Shown piece by piece: positions 20,147 through 28,783 of a stretch of 64,000 nt of DNA. The notes under the pieces were generated by a model that had not been told where the DNA came from, ran no database searches, and was given only the letters and a program-made list of their open reading frames with translations. Origin of the DNA: Emticicia sp031378345 (GTDB lineage Bacteria > Bacteroidota > Bacteroidia > Cytophagales > Spirosomataceae); the NCBI GenBank assembly GCA_031378345.1, contig JANNDY010000092.1, positions 1-64,000 of the forward strand, written 5' to 3'. Positions within the stretch are counted from its first letter, which is position 1. Each line of letters begins with the position of its first letter. The position numbers and the translations under genes were made by a program.

Positions 20147-20776
20147 TTGAAAAACATCATTATTTACTTCGTTACGGCAATTATTAGCTATTTGGCTACT
20201 ATTCCGCCCGGACCATTGAGCGTGTTTGTGGTGCATACTACACTCCAAAAAAACATCAAAATTGCCTTGTGGGTAGCTCTTGGAGGCGTTCTTTGCGAAA
20301 GCACCTACGCTTATTTGGCAACTGAAGGAGTGATGTTTTTTGATAAATATCCGATAGTAAAGTATTGGATGCAGTGGGCAATTATTGCCTTGCTTTTACT
20401 CATTGGAACAATTACTTTTTTTCAGAAAAACACCAAAATAAAGCATGAAAATATTGCCTTAAACGGGCGTTTTTTCTCATTTCTGAAAGGCATTTCGTTG
20501 TCATTATTTAATCCTGCATTATTGCCTTTTTGGGTAGTTGTTTTGTTGAGCTATCAGCAATATGATTTCTTGAAAATTGACTCTTTTTTTGAAAAAATAT
20601 GCTTTGTTTTTGGTGCAGGAACTGGTACATTTTTGTTGGTTTACAGCTACGCATCTATAGCAAACAAAAAACGAGATGTAGTATTTAAATACCTGACAGA
20701 CAGTCGTTTAAATAAATTGATTGGCAGTATTTTTATTGGTTTGGCACTTTGGCAATTGTTGAATATGTTGATATAA
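20147..20776 (+). CDS. LysE/RhtB-family exporter, TTG start
   Basis: Inner-membrane protein of 209 residues with about six segments. Typical N-terminal features are AIISYLATIPPGPLSVFV and the small-residue turn ALGGVLCESTYAY; SLFNPALLPFWVVVL lies in the fourth segment. Relatives export amino acids or other small molecules. No ATG is available between the in-frame stop at 20129-20131 and the first segment, so TTG at 20147 is the best start. A terminator follows at once. Confidence 0.88.
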   Translation: MKNIIIYFVTAIISYLATIPPGPLSVFVVHTTLQKNIKIALWVALGGVLCESTYAYLATEGVMFFDKYPIVKYWMQWAIIALLLLIGTITFFQKNTKIKHENIALNGRFFSFLKGISLSLFNPALLPFWVVVLLSYQQYDFLKIDSFFEKICFVFGAGTGTFLLVYSYASIANKKRDVVFKYLTDSRLNKLIGSIFIGLALWQLLNMLI

Positions 20777-20802
20777 AAAAAACCAACCGAAGCTGGCTTT
20801 TT
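20775..20802 (+). terminator. Terminator-like repeat, copy A
   Basis: A-run, CCAACCGAAGCTGG imperfect stem, then T-run, at the end of the LysE gene. It matches the copy at 21612-21641 at about 25 of 27 positions in the same orientation, so the two flank the nucleotidyltransferase pair as direct repeats. Confidence 0.75.
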
Positions 20803-20827
20803 GATCAATAAATATAGATTTTTAGTA

Positions 20828-21346
20828 TTATTTTCTTTTCCAAAACTGTATTTTTTTCCAAAGAGAGATTGGTTTTTCTTGAATATTTTCGCCTTTCAAG
20901 AAATCATCAATCATTATTACATCTCGGAAATCTTGATTCCTTTTGGCTAATACTTTTACTTCTCGTAAATCATTTATATGAAGTACTCGAATCGAATGTC
21001 CTTGAATTTGCTGAACTCTCGCACGGTCATAACATTCATCAAAATCAAATTTTTTATGAACAACTGTAAGAATGTCAATTGGTCCGACAAGGGTAAAAAC
21101 TTGTGGTTCAGTAAAATTTTGTTCACTTATCTCTGCAATTTCATCTTCAGTATAATCAATGCTAAGCAATGTTTTCAAGAAATTTACTTTGTTTTCATTC
21201 GTTGGGCGAATCCAAATATCTGCGTCTTTTGTATGCCGCATGATACCGTGAAGATTTAGAGCCATTCCACCAATAATCATAAACTTTAAATTATTAGAGT
21301 TGGCACTTTCAACAAAACGCAAAAATTCTGAATTTTCTAAATCCAT
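20828..21346 (-). CDS. Nucleotidyltransferase-like protein
   Basis: Protein of 172 residues with a minimal nucleotidyltransferase signature: IIGGMALNLHG followed by TKDADIWI (about residues 25-48). The second acidic site could be the D of GPIDILT. It resembles the stand-alone nucleotidyltransferases near AbiEii/MNT-type toxins, some of which modify RNA or proteins. It overlaps the preceding small gene by 10 bases, so the two are probably translated together. A toxin or defence role is a guess from the family; the catalytic residues look intact. Confidence 0.8.
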   Translation of the reverse strand: MDLENSEFLRFVESANSNNLKFMIIGGMALNLHGIMRHTKDADIWIRPTNENKVNFLKTLLSIDYTEDEIAEISEQNFTEPQVFTLVGPIDILTVVHKKFDFDECYDRARVQQIQGHSIRVLHINDLREVKVLAKRNQDFRDVIMIDDFLKGENIQEKPISLWKKIQFWKRK

Positions 21347-21534
21347 GAGGGTTTTTTGATAATAATTTTGCGTTCGACTCTTTGAATATTTTCATTATGA
21401 ATCTGGCGATATTCTTCTTGCATTTCAAAAAGGCTTATCAGCCTTTCTGTTGGAGTCATTTTTCTGCCCAATTCTAATAAATAAAAATACTGGTCGCCAA
21501 TGTGTTTATGTCGAATTATTTTTCGCTCTTGCAT
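21337..21534 (-). CDS. Small protein coupled to nucleotidyltransferase
   Basis: Protein of 65 residues, highly charged and probably helical (MTPTERLISLFEMQEEYRQ). It does not match a family I know. It is the first gene of a two-gene unit and its end overlaps the nucleotidyltransferase start by 10 bases. By layout it could be an antitoxin or partner subunit, but no DNA-binding motif is visible. Confidence 0.7.
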   Translation of the reverse strand: MQERKIIRHKHIGDQYFYLLELGRKMTPTERLISLFEMQEEYRQIHNENIQRVERKIIIKKPSWI

Positions 21535-21611
21535 TTTAGTAGCTATTTTATATAAAATTAAATAAAAAACTAAAATAAGCTGTAATTTTTGACGATTTAT
21601 TTGAAATCAAC

Positions 21612-21641
21612 AAAAAAAGCCAACCAAAGCTGGCTTTTTTT
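21612..21641. terminator. Terminator-like repeat, copy B
   Basis: A-run, AGCCAACCAAAGCTGGCT imperfect stem, then T-run. It lies between the small protein gene and the downstream end of the beta-barrel gene. It is nearly identical to copy A at 20775-20802. Confidence 0.75.
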
Positions 21642-21659
21642 GTATGAAATTATATGGAT

Positions 21660-22703
21660 TTATTTGCCGAAACGAAGACCGATTATGTAGGAGTTTACAT
21701 TTTTTTCAGAATTAGTATATCCATTTGATGAAGTAGGTTCATCAAAAGACCTTAAAATAGCGATATTAGGTTGTATTTGCATGAAAAAGTTGAAATATTT
21801 GTATCCAATATTAGCAATCCATGCTGTTTGAAATGTTCTATATCTAAAATTAATTATAGGCTTTTCTGAAGTGAATAATAGTGTCCCAAAATCCGAAAAA
21901 CCATTTTTTCCGCCCAATCGCCTAAGATTATTTAAACTTATTGCAGATTTTAAGCCTAAACCAAAGCTAAAAGTTTTTTGACCCTTTTTATTTATTAAAC
22001 TTATCGCTGGCATTAATTGTGTAAAAAAATTTGTTGATAGAACGGTGCTATATTTTGAAAATTTAATATTATTCTTCCTAACCAAAGAATCAATTATTTT
22101 GCGAGCAATATCATGTGTAGAATTATAAGAATAACTGGCACCATAAGAAGCTTTGACTTGCGAATTTATGAAATCAAAACCTGCCCCATAACGTATAGAA
22201 ATATCAATTTTCTTTCCTTTATTGAGTTTTTTATCAAAAAAGCTACCAATTCCTAACATTCCACTTGTTTTGGAACTTAATGAATATGAACCATACTCTG
22301 TTAGTTTAGTAACATTTGGTAGATTATATTCAATTTTTTCTGCTAAAAAACCTCCAGAACCATCCGTATAAGTCCCACCCACAAACACATTCAAATTCAT
22401 ATTTTCAAACCATTTTTTACTCGAAACTTTCGTATTTACTTCTCTGTTTTTCAAGTTTTCATCAACTTCACGAAGGGTTACTTCTTCATTATTTGAGAAG
22501 TTTTTTTCTGAGCGTTTACGTACTTCGGCAAAGAGCTTATTGAGGTCATATTTGGCAATTTCGTCTAAATCTGCCTTTTTTTCTGCATAAAAAATAACCT
22601 TTGCTTTTTTACCAATATTGGCAATTAATGAATCTTCAACTGCATTTGCTTTGGCAAAAGTGGAGAAGGAAAGTAGTGAGAAAATGTAAATTAGCTTTTT
22701 CAT
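21660..22703 (-). CDS. Outer-membrane beta-barrel-like protein, sigma operon member
   Basis: Exported protein of 347 residues. It has a signal peptide (1-18), a helical region KKAKVIFYAEKKADLDEIAKYD (about 31-55), and then alternating strands (VFVGGTYTDGSGGFLAEK, SIRYGAGFDF, SFGLGLKSAISLNN) ending in IIGLRFGK, a typical outer-membrane ending with an aromatic residue close to the end. The family is not named with certainty. It overlaps the upstream regulator gene by four bases (ATGA type), so it belongs to the ECF sigma operon. Confidence 0.75.
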   Translation of the reverse strand: MKKLIYIFSLLSFSTFAKANAVEDSLIANIGKKAKVIFYAEKKADLDEIAKYDLNKLFAEVRKRSEKNFSNNEEVTLREVDENLKNREVNTKVSSKKWFENMNLNVFVGGTYTDGSGGFLAEKIEYNLPNVTKLTEYGSYSLSSKTSGMLGIGSFFDKKLNKGKKIDISIRYGAGFDFINSQVKASYGASYSYNSTHDIARKIIDSLVRKNNIKFSKYSTVLSTNFFTQLMPAISLINKKGQKTFSFGLGLKSAISLNNLRRLGGKNGFSDFGTLLFTSEKPIINFRYRTFQTAWIANIGYKYFNFFMQIQPNIAILRSFDEPTSSNGYTNSEKNVNSYIIGLRFGK

Positions 22704-23422
22704 AATTTGTTATGTTTTTTGTTAGAAATAGTTGTTGTATCGTATTTAAAATTCCGCTCCAAATATGCCCAAACATTGCGTGGTTCGATGTCCAATTCAC
22801 GCCAATCAATTTTGCCTTCGGTATTGAAATTTTTAAGTTGTCGAAAAGCCCTTTTTGCAAAACTTTCTCGCATCATCATCGCATCAGGAATAAGTGGAAA
22901 ATCAACAATCGTAACTTGCTCGGCCTTGAATTTTGGCTCATAAGCTATCGCTTTTTTATTGAAATATATGCTGTCAATTTTTGTTTTTGGGTTTAGTTTT
23001 GTTAGTTCAAAATTTAATTGTTTTTGCTCAATCTCTTTTGTAACTATTTGATTATCAGTTGATTGAAGAGTAATCCCTTCCCAACTCTCCCCGATAGGGA
23101 GGGAGTTGTTTCTTCCTCCTCCTATTGGGGAGGGGTTGGGGCGACCGACGCTTCGGGTGGGGTATTTAGCAACAATTCCATTATCTTCTTTCTCCAAAAC
23201 CAAAGATTGCTGCAACGGTTTTTCTCTCAATTCGACAAACAAAAACATCCCCAAAACTATGCAAGCCGCTGCCGCCCAAAGCCAAAGAAAAGTTGGTTTT
23301 TTGACTTCTTTTTTGTCTAATTTTTCTTCCAAACGATTCCATAAATCACTACCATCGAAAAATATATCTAAGTCAGATAAATTTTCGATTTTTTGCTTGA
23401 TATTTTGTTCTTCTTGTGTCAT
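22700..23422 (-). CDS. Membrane regulator, possible anti-sigma factor
   Basis: Protein of 240 residues with a cytoplasmic N-terminal region (1-42), one membrane segment (about 44-63, LWLWAAAACIVLGMFLFV) and an external C-terminal part. The position directly behind an ECF sigma gene suggests an anti-sigma factor, but no zinc-binding HxxxCxxC motif is seen. Residues about 87-118 are encoded by a palindromic repeat (PNPSPIGGG, LPIGESWEG) and do not look like native sequence. The start is 29 bases behind the sigma stop. Confidence 0.75.
   Translation of the reverse strand: MTQEEQNIKQKIENLSDLDIFFDGSDLWNRLEEKLDKKEVKKPTFLWLWAAAACIVLGMFLFVELREKPLQQSLVLEKEDNGIVAKYPTRSVGRPNPSPIGGGRNNSLPIGESWEGITLQSTDNQIVTKEIEQKQLNFELTKLNPKTKIDSIYFNKKAIAYEPKFKAEQVTIVDFPLIPDAMMMRESFAKRAFRQLKNFNTEGKIDWRELDIEPRNVWAYLERNFKYDTTTISNKKHNKL
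23075..23163. repeat. C-rich/G-rich palindromic element inside a CDS
   Basis: A C-rich arm with its own small hairpin (23075-23108) faces a G-rich arm (23120-23163), about 89 bp in all. It is open in the frame of the host gene on the minus strand. It has the same design as the element at 41739-41831, and a half-copy lies at 31439-31462. Confidence 0.85.
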
Positions 23423-23427
23423 ATTTT

Positions 23428-23495
23428 GTACGACGGATTTGCAATCCGTCTTTATTTTTCTTTGCCGTTGAAGACAGGTTGAAAACCCGCCGTAC
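23428..23495. repeat. GTAC-bounded double hairpin overlapping sigma gene end
   Basis: Starts with GTACGACGGATT-TGC-AATCCGTC (perfect 8-base inner stem at 23432-23450) and ends with a second imperfect hairpin and CCGTAC at 23495. It is related in layout to the element at 32895-32954. It overlaps the last 15 codons or so of the sigma factor gene. Confidence 0.7.
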
Positions 23496-24015
23496 TTACA
23501 ATCATTTGCTTCAACATCGCTTTTGCCTTGAATAATTGTGAGCGAGAAGTGCCTTCTGTGATATTCAAAATCGCAGAGATTTCGCTGTGCGAGTAGCCTT
23601 CCACTACATACATATTAAAAACAGTGCGATAACCGTCAGGAAGATTCGCAATTAGCTCCAACAATTCTCTTCCTGTCAGGTCGTCTTCGATGCCAATTTC
23701 ATTCGATTCGATAAAATCATCTTCGCGTATTTGCAGAAACAAAAGTGTTTTGTTTTTTCGTAAAATTTTCAAAGATTGGTTCACCACAATTCGTTTCATC
23801 CAAGCCTCTGTTTGTGCATCAGATTGGTACTCAAAAAGCTTTAAACCTTCAAAAATCAAGTAAAAACCTTCCAAACAAGCATCTTCGGCATAATGTTTAT
23901 CATTCAAATAGCGAAAACTCAAGCGTAAAAAATTCCTTGAAAAACCTTCAAATAAGGCTTTTTGGGCTTTTCTATCGCCAGCTTTGCAATGATGTATGAG
24001 GGTTTTTATATTCAT
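23452..24015 (-). CDS. ECF RNA polymerase sigma factor
   Basis: Sigma-70 family factor of 187 residues from the ATG at 24015 (a TTG at 24027 is the alternative). Region 2 is visible in LSFRYLNDKHYAEDACLEGFYLIFEGL, with AWMKRIVVNQSLKILRKNK at its end. Region 4 has LPDGYRTVFNMYVVEGYSHSEISAIL followed by GTSRSQLFKAK. It controls promoters in response to an unknown signal, probably together with the membrane protein encoded directly downstream. The last residues (about 172-187, GFQPVFNGKEK) derive from a palindromic repeat. Confidence 0.93.
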   Translation of the reverse strand: MNIKTLIHHCKAGDRKAQKALFEGFSRNFLRLSFRYLNDKHYAEDACLEGFYLIFEGLKLFEYQSDAQTEAWMKRIVVNQSLKILRKNKTLLFLQIREDDFIESNEIGIEDDLTGRELLELIANLPDGYRTVFNMYVVEGYSHSEISAILNITEGTSRSQLFKAKAMLKQMIVSTAGFQPVFNGKEK

Positions 24016-24153
24016 GTTCACTAACAATAATCCAAGAATGAGTGCGGGCGTTGCCTGAAATTTTTATTTATTTTTCAAATTAACAAAATTCTAAAGAAAA
24101 CACGGTTTTTTGACAAATATTCGTACCTTCATCTTTCAAAAAATAGCCAAACC

Positions 24154-24897
24154 ATGCTTACTGCCATATTAATTGACGACGAAAAAGGATGCCTCGATAC
24201 ACTCGAAATTGAACTACAAACGTACTGTCCCGATGTGAAGGTATTGGCAAAGTGTCAATCTGCCGAAAAAGCCCTTGAGGTTTTGGAAACGCTTGTACCT
24301 GACATGATTTTCTTGGATATTAGTATGCCACAAATCAATGGTTTTGATTTTTTGTTGAAAATCCCGAAAATCAATTTTGAGGTCATTTTCTGCACCGCTT
24401 ATGATGCCTTTGCTCTTACGGCTTTTGATTTTTGTGCGATAGATTATTTATTGAAGCCTGTTTCTAAAGAAAAACTGATTCGGGCCGTAGATAAAGTTAG
24501 GCAAAAACAGCATAAACAAGTCGATTTACAGAATTTGGACTTGCTTTTGGCAAATATGCGTGGCGGAATCAACCACAAACCAAATATTGCCGTGCCAACT
24601 GCCGAAGGTTTGGAGTTTATTACAATCACCGATATAATTTATGCAGAAGCAGATGGTAATTATTCGAGAATTTATATGAATAACAAAGAAAAAATCTTGA
24701 TTTCTCGTACCCTAAAAGACTTAGAAGCCTTGCTTTCAAATAATCCTTTTGTACGCATTCATCAATCATATTTGGTCAATTTGGCATACATCAAAAAATA
24801 TGTAAAAGGCGAGGGTGGCTATGTAATAATGAACAACGGAACGAGCTTGCAGGTTTCACGTGCCAATCGTATAAAATTAATGGATTTGGTGAGGTAA
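24154..24897 (+). CDS. LytTR-family response regulator
   Basis: Response regulator of 247 residues. The receiver has DDEKG at 8-12, phosphorylation site D55 in IFLDISMPQ, and lysine in DYLLKPV. A LytTR DNA-binding domain follows (about 145-247; ADGNYSRIYM, FVRIHQSYLVN). It is paired with the histidine kinase 69 bases downstream, the standard LytS/LytR arrangement. Targets are unknown. It is divergent from the ECF sigma operon. Confidence 0.95.
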   Translation: MLTAILIDDEKGCLDTLEIELQTYCPDVKVLAKCQSAEKALEVLETLVPDMIFLDISMPQINGFDFLLKIPKINFEVIFCTAYDAFALTAFDFCAIDYLLKPVSKEKLIRAVDKVRQKQHKQVDLQNLDLLLANMRGGINHKPNIAVPTAEGLEFITITDIIYAEADGNYSRIYMNNKEKILISRTLKDLEALLSNNPFVRIHQSYLVNLAYIKKYVKGEGGYVIMNNGTSLQVSRANRIKLMDLVR

Positions 24898-24899
24898 AG

Positions 24900-25044
24900 A
24901 GTTCTGAATTCTGAGTGGTTCGTACGAGCGACTCTAAGCAATTTGTAATAATAAATCATACCCTTTATGCAATGTATTAGGAAACTAAAAAAATCAGGAC
25001 TCAGGACTCAGAAGCGGAACGCCGCCCGTTCAGAATTCAGAATT
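24900..25044. repeat. Junction repeat entering the kinase gene
   Basis: GAATTCTGAG-like words at 24900-24916 face CAGAATTCAGAATT at the right end; GC-rich cores GTTCGTACGAGCG and GCGGAACGCCGCCCGT sit at the two sides. The right half (about 24994-25044) is read as codons 10-26 of the kinase. The second core recurs with one change at about 34344-34361. Confidence 0.75.
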
Positions 25045-26952
25045 ATTTTCCTCTTTTTTCTCTGTCAATTTTTTGTATTAACAACTGGTTTTTCTCAAAA
25101 AACTGATACGATATTTCTTTCTCAAAAACTCAACTATGAAGGCTTGATAAATGCATCAAAAAGCACTCAAATTTTCATTGATTCTACAAAAAAAGTTAAT
25201 TCACAAAGTGTTGATAGTCAAGTATTTGCGTCGTTGAAAGACTTTAAATTTAAACAACTTTCGTTTGAGTATTTCAACTATGTTTTTTGGATAAAAATGA
25301 CTGTTAAGAACCCAAGCGACTCACTCATAAAAACACTTTTTACGGCTGGAGTTCATAAGGAGGTTGAGGTCTTTTCAAAAGAAAATGGAATATATAAAAG
25401 TGTAAATTTGACTCGGCAAGAATGGCTACAAAACGAGCGGCCTTTTCGTTTTGATGAGCAATATGTTCCACTTACTTTTGAGCCAAATCGGAGCTATCAA
25501 TTGCTTGTAAAAATCACGGAAGACCCACAACTAAATTTTAAAATTGTACCCAAATTTGTTAGTTATAACTGGGAATATAAAGACAAAACAAGGGGTTTTT
25601 ATGACGAATATTGGTACTTAATTCAAGATGGATTTTATGTTTCTGTGCTGTTTTTTATAGCAATTTATGCCTTTATTTTATATTTAATTGAGCGAAAAAA
25701 GTATTATATTTATTATTCAATTTACTTGTTTTTTTTGTTGCTGTTTTCATTTTGGGCAATCGAACATTCGCCGTATATTCAGATTTTTTTTAGCTATATT
25801 CCATTCCTCAAATTTTCGGCAAATAATAATACATATTTGCTGCTCACTAATATTTATTACAATTTATTTATCAATAATTTTCTTGAATTACCCAAAATTG
25901 CTCCAAAATTTAGCAAAATTATGCTCATTTATGTGCGTTATGTGCTTGGTGGATTGCTGGTGATTGATACCTTTATAAATTTTGTTTGGCACAATTATTC
26001 ACTCGGTGGATATATCTGGATTTTGGCACAACCCGTAATAGTTTTGTTTGGTATTTATGGAATATATCAGCTTTTTAAGCTAAAAGGGAAACTCGCCATT
26101 TACATTCAAGTTGGCTCAACTGCCTTGATGACTGGAGCTATTTTTGGTTTTTTAGAACAACTTTTGTTTCTCAAACCTGCCGATAACGTAATCATGCGAT
26201 TGGCTCCGAGTCTTCCTTTCAATACTGGCGTTTTGATAGAGATAATATGTTTTTCGGCTGCTTTGGGCTATAAAACTTGGCTTACGCAACGTGAACAAAA
26301 TAGGTTGATAAAGGCTGTAAAAGAGTCGGAACTTCGCACACTTCGTTCACAAATAAACCCTCATTTTGTATTTAATAGTTTGAATTCCATCAAAAGTTAT
26401 ATTCTAACGCATCGTTCGCTTGAAGCTGCCGAATATTTGACTGATTTCTCGACTTTGATGCGTTCGATTTTGCAATATTCTAAGGAACAACTCATTTCGT
26501 TGAAAGATGAATTGGAAACAACACTTCTATATATTAGGCTGGAACAGCTTCGATTTGAAGATAATTTTGAGTTTATTTATGAATTGCAAGAAGGTATTGA
26601 TACCGATGAAATTTTGATTCCACCTATGCTTTTGCAACCTTATATCGAAAACGCTATCAAGCATGGTTTGATGAATAAAGAAGGAAAAAAACGTTTGATT
26701 TTGAAAATTGAGCAAACAGAAAAAGAAATAATTATAACAATTGAAGACAATGGAATTGGACGAGAACAAGCATCTTTATTGCGAAAAAATACCCTTAAAC
26801 ATCAATCTATGGGCATGAACATCAATAATGAAAGGGTAAATTTATTAAGCCAAACAAATGATTTGCATATTGAAATCAATATTGAAGATAAAAAATCATC
26901 ACTTGGAAAAACCGAAGGTACGAAGGTAATTATACATATTCCTGTTGAGTAA
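24967..26952 (+). CDS. LytS-like membrane histidine kinase
   Basis: Sensor kinase of 661 residues. A repeat-encoded N-terminal extension (about 10-26) precedes the signal peptide core IFLFFLCQFFVLTTGFSQ. A 7TMR-DISMED2-like periplasmic domain (about 55-190) and seven membrane segments (215-440) follow. The His_kinase domain has phospho-acceptor H466 in QINPHFVFNSLN, and the HATPase has PPMLLQPYIENAIKHG and DNGIG. The ATG at 24967 is the only ATG before the signal peptide, so the repeat must be translated. Partner of the regulator at 24154. Confidence 0.93.
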   Translation: MQCIRKLKKSGLRTQKRNAARSEFRIIFLFFLCQFFVLTTGFSQKTDTIFLSQKLNYEGLINASKSTQIFIDSTKKVNSQSVDSQVFASLKDFKFKQLSFEYFNYVFWIKMTVKNPSDSLIKTLFTAGVHKEVEVFSKENGIYKSVNLTRQEWLQNERPFRFDEQYVPLTFEPNRSYQLLVKITEDPQLNFKIVPKFVSYNWEYKDKTRGFYDEYWYLIQDGFYVSVLFFIAIYAFILYLIERKKYYIYYSIYLFFLLLFSFWAIEHSPYIQIFFSYIPFLKFSANNNTYLLLTNIYYNLFINNFLELPKIAPKFSKIMLIYVRYVLGGLLVIDTFINFVWHNYSLGGYIWILAQPVIVLFGIYGIYQLFKLKGKLAIYIQVGSTALMTGAIFGFLEQLLFLKPADNVIMRLAPSLPFNTGVLIEIICFSAALGYKTWLTQREQNRLIKAVKESELRTLRSQINPHFVFNSLNSIKSYILTHRSLEAAEYLTDFSTLMRSILQYSKEQLISLKDELETTLLYIRLEQLRFEDNFEFIYELQEGIDTDEILIPPMLLQPYIENAIKHGLMNKEGKKRLILKIEQTEKEIIITIEDNGIGREQASLLRKNTLKHQSMGMNINNERVNLLSQTNDLHIEINIEDKKSSLGKTEGTKVIIHIPVE

Positions 26953-27093
26953 AAATACTTTTTGGAATTTATAGTTTTCCAAATACTAACTCAAACCTAC
27001 CAAATATCCATCAAAACAACCAAATAATAAATCTGTCTATCATCATAAATTCATTCTTAGCAATTTTGGGGTATCAATAAACTCCAAATAGCC

Positions 27094-27444
27094 ATGAAGA
27101 CCTATTATACAAGACCCACAGTTTGCGACCCGAATATGATTTGGTTCGACCACCACAAAACCTGCATTCAGCCAGAAGAAGTAGTTTACCTTAGTAGCCT
27201 TGATAATTACACCGAATTTCACCTCCGTTGTGGCAAAAAAGTAATTTCTTCTCGCACCCTAAAAATTCATGAAGAGCAGCTTTTAGAAAAAGGGACTTTT
27301 GCTCGTGTTCACCGAAAATTCATGCTCAATCTTCAATATTTAAAGCATTTTGAAACTGACGGTGAAGAGCATTTTGCCCATCTGACAACAGGAGATAAAA
27401 TCATTGTTTCGAGAAGAAAAGCGAAGGTTTTTGGGAGAGTTTAG
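27094..27444 (+). CDS. Stand-alone LytTR DNA-binding protein
   Basis: Protein of 116 residues made of a LytTR domain (LSSLDNYTEFHL, TFARVHRKFMLNLQYL, IIVSRRKAK) with no receiver. It lies 141 bases behind the kinase gene in the same direction. Without a phosphorylation domain it may be controlled by abundance or by binding the neighbouring regulator; this is inference. A similar orphan is at 36313. Confidence 0.85.
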   Translation: MKTYYTRPTVCDPNMIWFDHHKTCIQPEEVVYLSSLDNYTEFHLRCGKKVISSRTLKIHEEQLLEKGTFARVHRKFMLNLQYLKHFETDGEEHFAHLTTGDKIIVSRRKAKVFGRV

Positions 27445-27535
27445 CGTGTTGAATTCTAAGTTAAAAATATCATAAGTCACTGATAATCAATATTTTATGA
27501 TCATGAGAACCTCAACTTTGTTCAGTTACCGATTT

Positions 27536-27568
27536 GTTCGGTGTCCGAGCAAAGCCGAGGACCCGAAC
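27536..27568. repeat. CTCGGCTnnGCTCGG-type palindrome, copy 1
   Basis: Arms GTTCGG and CCGAAC enclose GTGTCCGAGC and GCCGAGGAC. The reverse complement matches the elements at 46348-46384 and 47537-47558 in the core CCTCG-rCTnnGCTCGG. It ends one base before the stop codon of the DUF4249 gene. Confidence 0.7.
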
Positions 27569-27569
27569 C

Positions 27570-28631
27570 TCAATCCTTCCATTCAAGTGGTCGGCGTGAA
27601 GTTCGGTAAGGACTTTCTATGCAAGCAGCACAATCTGTCAAGAATGGATAGTTTGGCGTAACGATGCTAAATGGCAAAATTCCAAGTCCAATTCGTTGAA
27701 TATAAGTTACTTTTTTAGTAACCGCCGATACCTGAAAAAAACCAAGCATTGGGGCGGTAGCATCAGTTAAGTTTTTTATATTTCCTCGAATAGTTGCTGG
27801 TGCGGTGTCAAAGATTCCTCCCGAATTATTGGCTTGGGCATCAGCACTTGCCCAAAAGTTATAGGCTTCTCTCGACAAACTCATTTGCTCCACTGCTACA
27901 TAATAGGGTGTAACATCATCAAAAGGAATCTGACCAATGTTTTGTTTTGCCAGCGTTCTACCATTCACCAAATTATCGGAGGCAACTTTTACACAACCCA
28001 AACATTCTGTGATGTTCCAACAAGGTTCACAGCATGGTTTATAATATCGAACTGGTGGGTCGGTGCGAGGAACGGTGTAAAGTTCGCACGAACTCGCTTT
28101 TTGGTAGTTTTTCCAAGACCAACGATAAAAATCTCCTTCGGTGACTGGGTCTTTTACATCAATATAAAGATTGAAATTGCCTCTGTATTTTGGCTGTGGT
28201 GTGGTTGCAATTTTAAATTCTGAGTAAATTTTATCAATTGGCGGAGAAAAACCCATTTTTTCGGCATTACTTGCAAACTCTACACCATCGCTCGTACGAA
28301 TGTGTAGCGTATATGAGTTGCCAATTTGTCCTCGAAAACCATCTGGAGTTTTGAACTGCCCACGATTCAAATCTATCAAATCGGTACGGATATTTTTTGC
28401 ATCTGTTATCCAAACTTTGGCGGCATTGACGTATTTATCAAAGACACTTTCTTGACTATTATAGCCTGCCGTAAAACTCAAAACAAAAAAATGCGGCCCG
28501 GGCTGGTCTGTCAAAATGCCCTCAAAGACAATTTGGGGAGTTTTTCCTGTAAGCTTTGGGTCGTAGGCATCGAGGCATGAAACAAGAATTATACTTAAAA
28601 TGGCAATGATAATTTGAGAAATAAATTTCAT
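27570..28631 (-). CDS. DUF4249 lipoprotein (TonB receptor partner)
   Basis: Protein of 353 residues from the ATG at 28631, chosen because a lipoprotein signal follows directly (ILSIILVSCLD). The body has PQIVFEGILTDQPGPHFFVLS, AKVWITDAKN, and GNSYTLHIRTSDG, which fit DUF4249, a family encoded next to TonB-dependent receptors. A cysteine cluster (CCEPCWNITECLGC, about 200-213) may form disulfides or bind metal. It lies behind the TonB receptor gene (29049-31472) with a broken small gene between them. A role as a surface partner of the receptor is inferred. Confidence 0.85.
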   Translation of the reverse strand: MKFISQIIIAILSIILVSCLDAYDPKLTGKTPQIVFEGILTDQPGPHFFVLSFTAGYNSQESVFDKYVNAAKVWITDAKNIRTDLIDLNRGQFKTPDGFRGQIGNSYTLHIRTSDGVEFASNAEKMGFSPPIDKIYSEFKIATTPQPKYRGNFNLYIDVKDPVTEGDFYRWSWKNYQKASSCELYTVPRTDPPVRYYKPCCEPCWNITECLGCVKVASDNLVNGRTLAKQNIGQIPFDDVTPYYVAVEQMSLSREAYNFWASADAQANNSGGIFDTAPATIRGNIKNLTDATAPMLGFFQVSAVTKKVTYIQRIGLGILPFSIVTPNYPFLTDCAACIESPYRTSRRPLEWKD

Positions 28632-28783
28632 GAATTTTGTTTTAGATTTGCTGCTGTGTATAATTTTTAACTTTCCCAGATAGGTTTTCTTGCTTGTCGG
28701 CGTTGATAGCTTACAAAATCTTTTTCTTCTAAACGTAAAATAACACAAAGAAATGAAAGCGTTGTTTTCTTGAAAAATGGAGC

